Shown in pieces: positions 37,410-45,732 of a stretch of 64,000 nucleotides of DNA. Under the pieces are notes generated by a model, which was not told the origin of the DNA, did no database searches, and was given only the letters and a program-made list of their open reading frames with translations. This DNA comes from Bacillus kwashiorkori (GTDB lineage Bacteria > Bacillota > Bacilli > Bacillales > Caldibacillaceae), in NCBI RefSeq assembly GCF_001375515.1, contig NZ_CTDX01000016.1, positions 656,942 to 720,941 on the forward strand, read 5' to 3'. Position 1 is the first letter of the stretch. Each line of letters starts with the position of its first letter. The position numbers were made by a program, and so were the translations under genes.

Positions 37410-38204
37410 CTACCATAAATATTCTAGTATTTCTTTTTTAAATAAATTTGTGTCAATATTACATGTTTCTCCATCTAACCCATATTGCCAACCGAGTATT
37501 TTTGCATCTTTTGGTCCAAAAGCTTGATAATTTGGTGCATTTTCCTTTTTCGACACACCTTCTTGAGGAAAAGCAGTCCAAAGAAGAACTTTCTCTTTTA
37601 TTTTTTCGTCTTCCTCAGCCGCCTCATTAAATGCAGCATAAATTGCTTGTTCATCAGAGAATACACCATATATCCCTGGTACATATTTTGATTTTTCCAT
37701 TTCTTCCATCCAACCTAACATGAAGTCTTTGTCTACTGGGTAATCGGGTTCAATATCAGCGAAAATTGCTACACCTTCTGGAACATTTAACTCTTCAGCA
37801 AGTTTTATTGCGTGTTTGGCACGATCAATTCCATTTTCTTTTCCTGTCGCATCTGTAAAGTGATTATAAATTAATAAGATTTTAATATCGTTATCATGGA
37901 AAAGTTTAATTTCTTCCTTTGTAATCCCACTGGAGACACCTTCTTTTTCTCCTAAATAGCGACCCCAAACTTCTGGGCTGCCGTAATTATCCTTTACACA
38001 AGCAAAAAACTCCTCTGTCGTATAACTTGCTGAGTCTACGCCCCAATGATGAGCACTTGTGTCTTTATCTTCACTTCCATTTCCATCGCCATTGTTTTGC
38101 GGCGGGGTATTATTTTGAAAGATTAATAGAACACTAAGTGGAATGAATAACAACAAAAAAATTAATAAACCTTCGAAAAATTGTTTTTGTTCACCATTTG
38201 CCAT
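37410..38204 (-). CDS. DUF1906 glycoside-hydrolase-like protein
   Basis: A 264-residue protein with an N-terminal membrane anchor (about 9-29), an Asn/Gly/Asp linker and a DUF1906 (Rv2525c-like) TIM-barrel domain: WGVDSASYTTEEFFACVKDN, WGRYLGE, ILLIYNHF, IFADIEPDY. Members resemble GH25 lysozymes and act, or bind, at the cell wall. The Asp/Glu pair in FADIEPDY may be catalytic. GGGAGGTTAAAAG precedes the ATG. Confidence 0.75.
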   Translation of the reverse strand: MANGEQKQFFEGLLIFLLLFIPLSVLLIFQNNTPPQNNGDGNGSEDKDTSAHHWGVDSASYTTEEFFACVKDNYGSPEVWGRYLGEKEGVSSGITKEEIKLFHDNDIKILLIYNHFTDATGKENGIDRAKHAIKLAEELNVPEGVAIFADIEPDYPVDKDFMLGWMEEMEKSKYVPGIYGVFSDEQAIYAAFNEAAEEDEKIKEKVLLWTAFPQEGVSKKENAPNYQAFGPKDAKILGWQYGLDGETCNIDTNLFKKEILEYLW

Positions 38205-38279
38205 TTTCTTTTAACCTCCCTTCACTTAATCGTATTCAAACAGGAAGGGAAAGGTTTTAGGGAAGACGAACAAAAAAAA

Positions 38280-38302
38280 GAAGCGGAGACAAATTCCGCT
38301 TC
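38280..38302 (-). terminator. Terminator of the small gene at 38324-38479
   Basis: GAAGCGGA (38280-38287) and TCCGCTTC (38295-38302); on the minus strand the stem is followed by TTTTTTTTG. Confidence 0.9.
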
Positions 38303-38323
38303 TTCCTATACGTATTGCATGAA

Positions 38324-38479
38324 TTATTTCTTTTTCATACCCGTATTTTTTAAATTAATTTGATTGCCAGTTGTTGCTTCATAGCCAACTAAATATTGAC
38401 TATTGCTATTGTTTTTTACTGCATTAGGTAATTTGTACTGTTTTTCATCTCGTTGAAATTGTTTTTGATTTTCTCCCAT
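38324..38479 (-). CDS. Small protein, 51 residues, unknown
   Basis: Starts MGENQKQFQRDEKQYKLPNA behind GAGGTGATGAA, an ideal ribosome site, and ends NLKNTGMKKK. It is rich in Asn, Gln and Lys with no hydrophobic segment. A strong terminator follows. The composition recalls small spore proteins, but I cannot match a named SASP family. Confidence 0.7.
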   Translation of the reverse strand: MGENQKQFQRDEKQYKLPNAVKNNSNSQYLVGYEATTGNQINLKNTGMKKK

Positions 38480-38624
38480 TTCATCACCTCAATCTTTATT
38501 TATCATTATCTACGGCGTATAGAAGTATATTAGTTAAAAAAAATTCCATGATGGGGAAAATTTTCCTGTTTATCTTTCTAAATAGGTGAGAAAATAACCT
38601 GAAACTATTAAAGGAGGGAAAATA

Positions 38625-38816
38625 ATGGTAAATGATGATGCAAAAAAAATAGCTGGACGCCATTTTAGCCATGAATTGAGAAATAATACAGATCAATTGT
38701 CACAAGGGTTAACTTTAACCCACGAACAAGTAAGTGATAACTATATGGAAGGTACAGTAGACGGAATGATAGAAAAACGGGAAGAAAATATTCCGTTACA
38801 AGATTTAGAAAAATAA
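38625..38816 (+). CDS. YozQ-like small protein (DUF4025)
   Basis: A 63-residue acidic protein with DQLSQGLTLTHEQVSDNYMEGTVDGMI, the conserved centre of the DUF4025/YozQ type. Function is unknown. AAAGGAGGGAAAATA precedes the ATG. It is divergent from the small gene at 38324-38479. Confidence 0.65.
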   Translation: MVNDDAKKIAGRHFSHELRNNTDQLSQGLTLTHEQVSDNYMEGTVDGMIEKREENIPLQDLEK

Positions 38817-38900
38817 AAAAATATCCGTTTGTTTAATATCTTTTTTTAAACCTCCTTATCATAAGAATATGATAAAGGTCGATATAATTAAAAATGATAG

Positions 38901-39009
38901 TTCAATCGGAGTTGCTTCATTAGGCGATGGCAGAACGAATACAGAAAAGCACTACTTTAACAGCGCTCTTGGCAAACGAAGGGTATTCGTTCTGCGGACT
39001 CCGATTGAA
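38901..39009. repeat. Nested perfect inverted repeats
   Basis: Outer arms TTCAATCGGAGT (38901-38912) and ACTCCGATTGAA (38998-39009), inner arms GCAGAACGAATAC (38930-38942) and GTATTCGTTCTGC (38983-38995). Inner stem is 13 bp, outer 12 bp, with a 17-base left-side internal loop and a 40-base end loop. A reading frame crosses it but looks spurious. Confidence 0.8.
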
Positions 39010-39046
39010 GGTAATATCGCTGTTGCGCGGAAAAAAATGAAAATGA

Positions 39047-39499
39047 TTAATCAATTACGACAATATACGCAATCATCGGTCCATTATGTTCTGCATCAGG
39101 ATGGGTAATACAAATAAGACGATATGTACCTGTTTTGTTAAACTGTAATGGGATAGTAGTCTCTTTTCCTTTCTGAACCGTTCCTTGAATATCCGTTCCT
39201 TCAATATAAAAAGGATGTTCTTGACCGTTAACACCAAATATTTTCAGGTGAACCTTTTCATCTTTTCTTAAGACGATTGTCCCTGGATCCCATCGATATG
39301 CCTCAATTTCTTTTCCTTCTGCCGTTTTTGTTGCAAATTCTCCAGTAACCATATGAATTTCTCGATAATTTGTTTTATCCGCTTGAAAAACGGTTAGCGC
39401 TTTTGCTTGAAATGAATACCAAATAATTGCAGAAGTGATAATGAAGATTACAACTACCCATTTAAAAACATTGTTCCTTTTAATTACAATAAAGTTCAT
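39047..39499 (-). CDS. Membrane-anchored cupredoxin-domain protein
   Basis: A 150-residue protein with one anchor at about 12-30 and a cupredoxin fold outside the membrane. Probable type-1 copper ligands are H95 (EHPFYIEG), C130 (LICITHPD), H133 or H138 and M142 (HNGPM). This resembles nitrosocyanin- or CoxII-like domains and may carry electrons or copper. GGAGGTTGAGTTAGCG precedes the ATG. Its stop falls opposite the plus-strand frame at 38869-39108. Confidence 0.82.
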   Translation of the reverse strand: MNFIVIKRNNVFKWVVVIFIITSAIIWYSFQAKALTVFQADKTNYREIHMVTGEFATKTAEGKEIEAYRWDPGTIVLRKDEKVHLKIFGVNGQEHPFYIEGTDIQGTVQKGKETTIPLQFNKTGTYRLICITHPDAEHNGPMIAYIVVID

Positions 39500-39612
39500 C
39501 GCTAACTCAACCTCCCATATACTTGTCCTTTAAACTATATGCGTCAGGAAAGTCGATAATGTATAAAAAAGGCTGTCCTTATCAATAAAGTGTTAAGAAG
39601 CACTCTCGAATT

Positions 39613-39835
39613 CTAGCTATTTAACCTACTCTCTAATTGGCAGCAAACCTCGTCAGCAGTAAGTCCATTTGCTTTGATAACTGGGCCATTAGTAATCATT
39701 TCATGAATCCCCATTGTATTCGTATCTAAGCAGGTAATAACACATGCGTCACAATTTTGTTCATCGTTATTTTCCTTTAATTCAATCACATCATACGCTT
39801 TTTCTTGTAAAACATTCTTTATATTAGCTAAAGAA
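39613..39835 (-). pseudogene. ykuS: ykuS, 3' part, cut off by the transposon
   Basis: Encodes the last 74 or so residues of a YkuS (UPF0180) protein: SLANIKNVLQEKAYDVIELK, CDACVITCLD, GLTADEVCCQLESRL. Its first codons are 5.3 kb away at 45167-45194 on the same strand. Joining both parts with one AAGAA copy gives an 81-residue frame, MAKIGIEASLANIKNVLQ..., the usual YkuS length. A longer frame to 39876 merely reads into the transposon end. Confidence 0.92.
39831..39835. repeat. Target-site duplication, left copy
   Basis: AAGAA directly outside the left terminal repeat; the same five bases occur at 45167-45171. Confidence 0.9.
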
Positions 39836-39873
39836 GGGGTACTACCAACAAAACGCGCAAAACATACGCTAAG
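39836..39873 (+). repeat. Left terminal inverted repeat of the Tn3 element
   Basis: Thirty-eight bases; 37 match the reverse complement of 45129-45166 (one C/G difference at base 23). Confidence 0.95.
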
Positions 39874-39910
39874 CAAATTTCGACATGAAAAAAGCCGATT
39901 TCTCCTACTC

Positions 39911-39948
39911 GAGGTAGCGTCAGGAAAATGCGGATTTACAACGCTAAG
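39911..39948 (+). repeat. Second, nested Tn3-type end
   Basis: A 38-base stretch beginning GAGGTAGCGTCAGGAAAATG and ending ACGCTAAG. From memory it matches the terminal repeat type of Tn1546-like elements except that GGGG is GAGG. It has the same orientation as the outer end. No partner copy is seen at the right. Confidence 0.6.
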
Positions 39949-40080
39949 CTGTTGTAACCGTCAAGTAGAAATGGTTACATATATTATCTTTTCGCCAAGT
40001 TTGCGTTATCATCACTCTATGTTAAAAACATAAGAGGAACTGTTGAATCTAGTGTACTGCTTACCGTTTGCATCGAACTA

Positions 40081-40125
40081 AATAAAAATAACCCTACAAT
40101 CACTTTCACGGTGATTGTAGGGTTA
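40081..40125 (-). terminator. Terminator of the S1 protease gene
   Basis: A 15-bp perfect stem (40089-40103 with 40111-40125) ending in ATTTTTATT on the minus strand. Confidence 0.92.
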
Positions 40126-40159
40126 TAATCTTAGAACTGAAACATATAGCATTTTTAAA

Positions 40160-41458
40160 TTATTGTAAGTAAGTGCTTAATCCCAAACTATAATTAATTT
40201 CTCCGATCTGAGAATATACTTGAGTATAACCCCCACCAGACCCCTTATTAATACCTAAATATTGAAAGCTATTATACATAGTTCCTCCACTATCGCCACC
40301 AGTAGAAGTTAGGTTAGTACCTCTCAATTCCGTAAAGGCAGCCCCGGCGATTGTATAACTTACATTTTTACTTTTAAGTGTTCCGCATTGGGATTTTCCG
40401 GTTGCGTATCCAAGTTTACATACAGCTTGTCCGACGGTATCACCATTTTTAGCCTGTGAAGAGGTCATTTTTCTTACTGCTCCATTAATATTAATATTAC
40501 TATTTGCATTACCTGAACTTACGGAAATAGTAAGAGCATCTATTTTTCCGCCGTATCTAATTGAGTTTACCTTTCCTAAAGTGGTGGTTCCATATTTATA
40601 GGTATCGGAAGTGTGATTTGTTACTGCACCGGTACTAGCGTTATAACTTCTACTACAGTGACCTGCAGTAATTAAATAATGATTACTTCCACTTTTCGCA
40701 TAATAACCAGAAGAACAAGCACCACTTCTACTATTTACAATTTTTTCACCACCATAGGAACCTCTATGATTATTTGGAGGATCTACTTGAACCACTTCTA
40801 AAGGGAAATCTCCAAAGACTAATTTTAGCTGTCTTTCTTTTTCTATTGTATAATCTATAATTCCCACTATTACCTTTTCATTAATCACATCTACGGAGGT
40901 CGAATCAAAGTCTAGGTTCTGTTGGCCTTTCTTTTCCCATATTTGTTCAGAAATTTTATTCAAATCCGATTCACTATAGTTCCCATCTTCAATTCTGTAG
41001 CTAAACATTGGACCTACACTTTTTAATTCATTTACCATAGTATCTTTTTGTACAGTTACTTTTTCATGTTCACTAGCCTGCTTTAATTTTATTACTATCT
41101 CACCTTTGTTTTCTTGGTTAATGTACAAAGTGAAATCTTCATTTTTGTATTTTTCATCCAGAAGTTTTTTTATTTTAGGAATATATTCATTCTGTATTTT
41201 GAATCTCTCTTCCAATTCTTCCTCTTCAGCTTTCGTCAAAGGAATTTCAAAATTACTATCTTCATGTAATTTTACATTTTGATTAAGTAATTTAATTTTG
41301 TCTATATTTGTTTCTAATCCGAACTCTTTTCTAAATTCAATTTGTTCCAAGAAGTCAGGTGTTATTTCCGTAGCATTTGATGTTAAACCACCTAAAAATA
41401 GAGTAGTAATTATTATTGACAAAGCAGATAAAACTTTAAAGTATTTGTACCTTTTCAA
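40160..41458 (-). CDS. Secreted S1 (chymotrypsin-fold) serine protease
   Basis: A 432-residue preproprotein. Signal peptide to about A29, a 210-residue acidic propeptide, then a mature domain from about 238. The triad is H267 (LITAGHCS), D307 (KIDALTIS) and S390 (TGGDSGG). Cysteines C248/C268 and C347/C358 suit two disulfides, as in streptogrisin and alpha-lytic-type (S1E) enzymes. It is a passenger inside the Tn3 element and opposite to tnpA. The ATG has GAGGTTTAA upstream. Confidence 0.88.
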   Translation of the reverse strand: MKRYKYFKVLSALSIIITTLFLGGLTSNATEITPDFLEQIEFRKEFGLETNIDKIKLLNQNVKLHEDSNFEIPLTKAEEEELEERFKIQNEYIPKIKKLLDEKYKNEDFTLYINQENKGEIVIKLKQASEHEKVTVQKDTMVNELKSVGPMFSYRIEDGNYSESDLNKISEQIWEKKGQQNLDFDSTSVDVINEKVIVGIIDYTIEKERQLKLVFGDFPLEVVQVDPPNNHRGSYGGEKIVNSRSGACSSGYYAKSGSNHYLITAGHCSRSYNASTGAVTNHTSDTYKYGTTTLGKVNSIRYGGKIDALTISVSSGNANSNININGAVRKMTSSQAKNGDTVGQAVCKLGYATGKSQCGTLKSKNVSYTIAGAAFTELRGTNLTSTGGDSGGTMYNSFQYLGINKGSGGGYTQVYSQIGEINYSLGLSTYLQ

Positions 41459-41478
41459 TGTTAAACCTCCTCATATAT

Positions 41479-41844
41479 TCAATTTAAAATTTCTACTTTA
41501 CTACTAATTCCATAAGCGGGATTCGAAGTGTCTAAGCTTTCAATCCAAACTTTGACTTTGTTACCGATTTTCAGATTCTTGACTTCCTGTTTCAATTCAA
41601 AATAAGCTGCACTTTGTGCTTTCTTTATCATATCTTCTTCTGCTAACCCTTTAATTTCCTCATATGTCACTCCCTCCACTACTAATATCTGATTACCCTT
41701 TATTTTGGCAACAACTCCCTCCATAGTTGTTTTGTCTTCATTATTAGTTGTATCTTTTGAACAACCAACAATAAAGGAAGCTAGGACTGTAATTAAAATC
41801 ACGGAAATAACTAATTTTTTTTTCATTTGCAGTCTAGTTTTCAA
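41479..41844 (-). CDS. DUF3221-like lipoprotein
   Basis: A 121-residue precursor with lipobox FIVGC and a small domain, GVVAKIKGNQILVVEGV then KIGNKVKVWIESLDTSNPAYG, that fits DUF3221 (YobA-type) lipoproteins. TTG 41844 has GAAGGGAGC about ten bases upstream; an ATG six codons later lacks a ribosome site. It lies 20 bases upstream of the protease gene on the same strand, so both are likely one transcript. A role as partner or immunity protein for the protease is only a guess. Confidence 0.72.
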   Translation of the reverse strand: MKTRLQMKKKLVISVILITVLASFIVGCSKDTTNNEDKTTMEGVVAKIKGNQILVVEGVTYEEIKGLAEEDMIKKAQSAAYFELKQEVKNLKIGNKVKVWIESLDTSNPAYGISSKVEILN

Positions 41845-41941
41845 AAAAACAAGCTCCCTTCAGTTTTATTATAAGAATACATGAATAGTAGAAATACTCA
41901 TTAAACTAATATTCTATATTACTTTCAGAAGTCCTTCTTCC

Positions 41942-42082
41942 ATCGATATAGAAGTAAAATATGGATCAAAGGATATTGAAATGATGAAAGCCTTAATCGA
42001 AAGTGGCACTCCGATTAAAGATGTTGCGGAAAGATGGGGTGTGTCTCGCACGACGATTTATCGCTATTTAGAAAAGAAATAA
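41942..42082 (+). pseudogene. Serine-recombinase C-terminal remnant
   Basis: In-frame 46 residues, ending IKDVAERWGVSRTTIYRYLEKK, form the helix-turn-helix tail of a Tn3-type resolvase. The catalytic N-terminal domain is missing; the sequence upstream belongs to the passenger genes. Only ATG codons inside the remnant are available. Confidence 0.75.
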
Positions 42083-42108
42083 ATCTTCTTACGAAGGGAT
42101 GGGGTAAT

Positions 42109-45067
42109 ATGGCATCAAGAGGAAAAGAATTGCTTACAACAGATCAAAGAGCCGAGTTTGTACGAATTCCTGCTGATATGACCGAACGTGAACTAGAAAT
42201 CTACTATAACTTTTCGCAGTACGACCTTGAAATAATTAAACGTCATAGAAGAGATCATAATCGTTTGGGATTTGCTGTCCAATTATGTGTTTTACGGTAT
42301 CCCGGATGGCCCCTTTCGGATGTTGAACCTATACCAGATTATGTGGTCCAATACATAGCAAAACAAATAAATGCTAATCCAGACTCTTTTTCCCTATATG
42401 CCCAACGTGACCCCACTAAGCATGAACATATGGAAGAAATTCGACAAGTGTATGGATATCAGAACTTCCCTACAAGTAAATATCGTGAGGCAGCACAGTT
42501 TTTATTGCAACATGCCCTGCAAAATGGGAATGCTATGTACTTGCTTCGTACCGTTCAAGAAAAACTACGAAATCAAAAAATAATACTCCCTGCCATGACT
42601 ACTATAGAACGACTTGTTTGGGAAACCCGTCGGAGGGCAGAGGAAAAGATTTTTAAAGTTTTATCTGGTAACCTCTCAGAGTGGCAAAAACAGAAATTGG
42701 ATACACTTATCGATCCCTTTGTGGAAAACAGGAAAACTCCATTAGCCTGGTTAAGAGAACTTCCCGGCCAGTCATCACCGGATGCCTTTCTAAAAGTAAT
42801 AAAACGTTTGGAATATATTCGTGATTTGAAGCTTCCGACAAATATACATGAAGTGCATCCTAATCGATTGCTCCAATTATCACGTATCGGAGCACGTTAT
42901 GAACCCCCATTCATTTCGCAGATTTAAAGAAAATAAGAAATATGCCATTCTTGTAGCATACTTAGTGACACTCAGTCAGGACTTAATTGATCAAGCAATT
43001 GAAATTCATGATCGGCAAATGATGATTTTACAATCGAAAGGTCGTAAAACACAAGAAGAAATGCAAAGGGAAAATGGAAAAGCAGTTAATGAAAAAGTCG
43101 TTCATTTTGCAGATATTGGGGCTGCACTTATTCAGGCACGGGAAGAAGGGCTTGATCCATTTAGCGCCATTGAAAAGGTGATGTCTTGGGATAAAATCGT
43201 TACTTCTGTTGAAGAAGCGAAAAAACTAGCTCGACCAATGGATTATGACTATCTGGATTTGCTGGGGAATCGATTCTCTTATCTAAGAAAATACACCCCT
43301 GCTCTCCTTAAATCATTAGAATTTCGTTCTACAAAAGCAACAGAACCGTTATTACGTGCCCTGAAGACATTGAATGAAATGAATGAATCCGGAAAAAGAA
43401 AAGTACCAGATGGATCCCCGTTAGATTTTGTTCCAAAAAGATGGCAAAAGCATGTGTACGATGAGGAGGGAACAATTAATCGACACTATTATGAAATGGC
43501 TGCTCTAACGGAATTAAAAAATCATATTCGTTCAGGTGACGTATATGTAGTCGGTAGTAGACTTCATAAAGACTTCGAGGAGTATCTTGTTCCCAAGGAT
43601 GAATGGAAAACAACCAATCTCAAAGAAACTAGATTGGCAGTTCAATTATCAGCAGAGGAATACATTGAAGATAGAAGAAAAGCCCTAGCCCAACGCTTTA
43701 CATGGGTTTCAAATAACCTTGATAGTCTTGAGGCGGTAAATATCGAAAAAGCCAAACTTAGGGTTGATCGTTTGGAAAAGGATACCCCAGAAGAAGCGCG
43801 AAACTTCAGTTTATCCCTATACAATATGTTGCCAAGAATAAAGCTCACTGATCTCTTAATGGAGGTAGCCCACTGGACAGGATTTGATGAAATGTTAATA
43901 CATGCTTCAACGAATCGGCCTCCAAAGGGTGAGGAAAAGGTTATTCTAATGGCTGCACTCATGGCAATGGGAACTAATATTGGATTAACTAAAATGGCAG
44001 ATGCGACACCTGGAATTACTTATCACCAGATGGCAAATGCCGCGCAATGGCGCTTGTATGATGATGCTATAAATCGAGCACAAGCCACTTTGGTAAATTT
44101 TCAGCATAAGCTTGCTCTAGCTTCTTATTGGGGAGATGGTACCACATCTTCATCTGACGGAATGCGGGTACAAGTTGGCGTTTCATCGTTACATGTTAAA
44201 GCAAATCCTCATTATGGTACAGGGAAAGGGGCAACTATTTATCGGTTTACGAGCGATCAGTTTTCGTCTTTCCATACGAAAGTAATTAATACAAATGCAA
44301 GGGACGCCGTACATGTTATCGACGGGTTGCTTCACCATGAAACGGAATTAAATATTGAGGAGCATTATACTGATACGGCTGGTTATACCGACCAAGTCTT
44401 CGGTTTAAGTCATTTGTTAGGATTCCGTTTCGCACCAAGGCTTCGGGATTTAGCTGATGCCAAACTATACACAATTCAAAATCCAAGTGATTTTCCTGAA
44501 TTAGAAAGTTTACTTCGAGGACGAATTAACACAAAGATTGTTCATGAAAACTTTGATGACGTGTTGCGTTTAGCCCATTCTATTCGAGAAGGAAAAGTGT
44601 CTGGATCACTTATTATGGGGAAACTAGGGTCCTATGCACGGCAAAACAAGTTGGCTACCGCTTTGCGAGAAATGGGAAGAGTTGAAAAAACCATTTTTAT
44701 CTTAGACTACATATCTAATGAAGCACTACGCAGACGTATTCAGCGGGGCTTAAATAAAGGTGAAGCTATGAATGGCTTGGCGAGAACGTTATTTTTTGGA
44801 AAAAGAGGTGAGTTGCGGGAAAGGGGGTTGCAGGATCAGCTTCAAAGCGCAAGTGCTTTAAACATTATAATTAACGCAATTAGCGTATGGAATACCGTAT
44901 ATCTAACCGAAGCAACAAAATTGTTGAAGGAAAAAGGAAGTTTACGAGAGGACTTATTAAAACATATTTCGCCACTAGGATGGGAACATATCAATTTTCT
45001 TGGTGAATACACCTTTGATACGAAGAAAATAGCAGACTTACATTCGTTGCGCCCTCTTATTCACTAA
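42109..45067 (+). pseudogene. tnpA: Tn3-family transposase TnpA, one-base frameshift
   Basis: DDE transposase of Tn3 type. Frame 1 starts MASRGKELLTTDQRAEFVRI and ends at 42927 after GARYEPPFISQI. The protein continues in the next frame as HSFRRFKENKKYAILVAYL to 45067. Taking out one C from the five-C run at 42904-42908 restores one 985-residue frame, the normal Tn3-family length. GGGATGGGGTAAT precedes the start. The shift could be real, a sequencing slip, or a bypassable slippery run. Confidence 0.92.
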
Positions 45068-45128
45068 AAATAACAGCCGAAAATTTCCTTAACGTAGGAA
45101 ATATCGGCTTTCTTTATATCGAATATTG

Positions 45129-45166
45129 CTTAGCGTATGTTTTCCGCGTTTTGTTGGTAGTACCCC
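45129..45166 (-). repeat. Right terminal inverted repeat of the Tn3 element
   Basis: Reverse complement matches the left end at 37 of 38 positions; followed outside by AAGAA (45167-45171). Confidence 0.95.
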
Positions 45167-45194
45167 AAGAAGCTTCTATACCAATTTTCGCCAT
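45167..45194 (-). pseudogene. ykuS: ykuS, 5' part, cut off by the transposon
   Basis: Minus-strand ATG with GAGGTGTTAAT upstream encodes MAKIGIEAS and then enters the transposon end. It includes the right AAGAA duplication. The rest of the gene is at 39613-39835. Confidence 0.9.
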
Positions 45195-45325
45195 ATTAAC
45201 ACCTCTATAATTAAAATGACCAAAGAAGAAAACGATATAACTACAAGAGATTGGTCACTGAAATATTCATAATTAGTAAAGAAAGAGCAATACTAAGTGT
45301 GTAAATTACGATTAGGAGGATTATT

Positions 45326-45457
45326 ATGGCGAAAAGAAAAGAAAACCCGTCCAAAACTGGTTTAAGTTCCCCACAAGTTCAAGGACAAGGAACGACTGAT
45401 ATAGAAACCGGTGTAAAAGAAGTTTCTTCTTCAAGAAAAAAGACAAAAAGATATTAA
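45326..45457 (+). CDS. YuzL-like small protein
   Basis: A 43-residue basic protein, MAKRKENPSKTGLSSPQVQG then GQGTTDIETGVKE and SSRKKTKRY. This fits the YuzL family of short Bacillus proteins, possibly spore-associated. TTAGGAGGATTATT precedes the ATG. A possible sigma-G-like pair (TTCATA and AATACTA, about 18 apart) lies some 45 bases upstream, but this is weak. Confidence 0.65.
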   Translation: MAKRKENPSKTGLSSPQVQGQGTTDIETGVKEVSSSRKKTKRY

Positions 45458-45472
45458 ACTTATCAAAAATAT

Positions 45473-45531
45473 CTGTTCAGAAAGAGCATTACACAATTGT
45501 GTACATGAAGCGATTTTCTGAACAGCTTTTT
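45473..45531 (+). terminator. Terminator after the YuzL-like gene
   Basis: CTGTTCAGAAA (45473-45483) with TTTCTGAACAG (45515-45525), then CTTTTTT. Confidence 0.88.
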
Positions 45532-45732
45532 TATATTTATGGAAGAAGCCAATAATTAAATTCCGGATGCTACACTATTTAAAAGCAATAAATGATGGAA
45601 CAAATTAACCGAATTAATGGAGCTGATGTAGCAAAAGTTATTCTGGAATTTTTGCGGATAGTTTTTCCTTATAGTGAAATAATATCGTTATATGAAAGTG
45701 ACTAATGTATGACAAAAAGGGATGTGTTATTA

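Larger units (their letters stand above)
39836..45166. mobile_element. Tn3-family transposon, 5,331 bp
   Basis: Bounded by 38-bp inverted repeats that begin GGGGTACTACC and end ACGCTAAG, as in Tn3-family ends, and flanked by a 5-bp duplication AAGAA. Similarity between the two ends continues about 40 bases inward. Contents: an S1 protease and a lipoprotein gene (minus strand), the tail of a recombinase, and a 985-codon tnpA broken by one base. It interrupts ykuS. With no intact tnpA or resolvase it can move only if helped by another element, unless the tnpA shift is bypassed or is a reading error. Confidence 0.95.

Noticed and set aside
38869..39108. Plus-strand open frame of 79 codons
   Set aside because: It runs across the nested inverted repeats and overlaps the 3' end of the cupredoxin gene on the other strand; no good ribosome site and no family resemblance.
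39539..39560. GCGTCAGGAAA stretch outside the transposon
   Set aside because: Eleven bases match the nested Tn3-type end, but the match stops there and no ACGCTAAG end follows, so chance is likely.
39613..39876. Intact 87-codon YkuS-like gene
   Set aside because: The first 13 codons lie in the transposon end; the native start is at 45194, so the frame is a chimera.
42034..42108. 25-codon N-terminal extension of tnpA
   Set aside because: It reads the resolvase tail region in another frame; the ATG at 42109 has a ribosome site and gives the usual Tn3 TnpA start.
45592..45705. 37-codon frame before narK (MMEQINRINGADVAKVILEF)
   Set aside because: No ribosome site and no recognised family; could at most be a decayed fragment.
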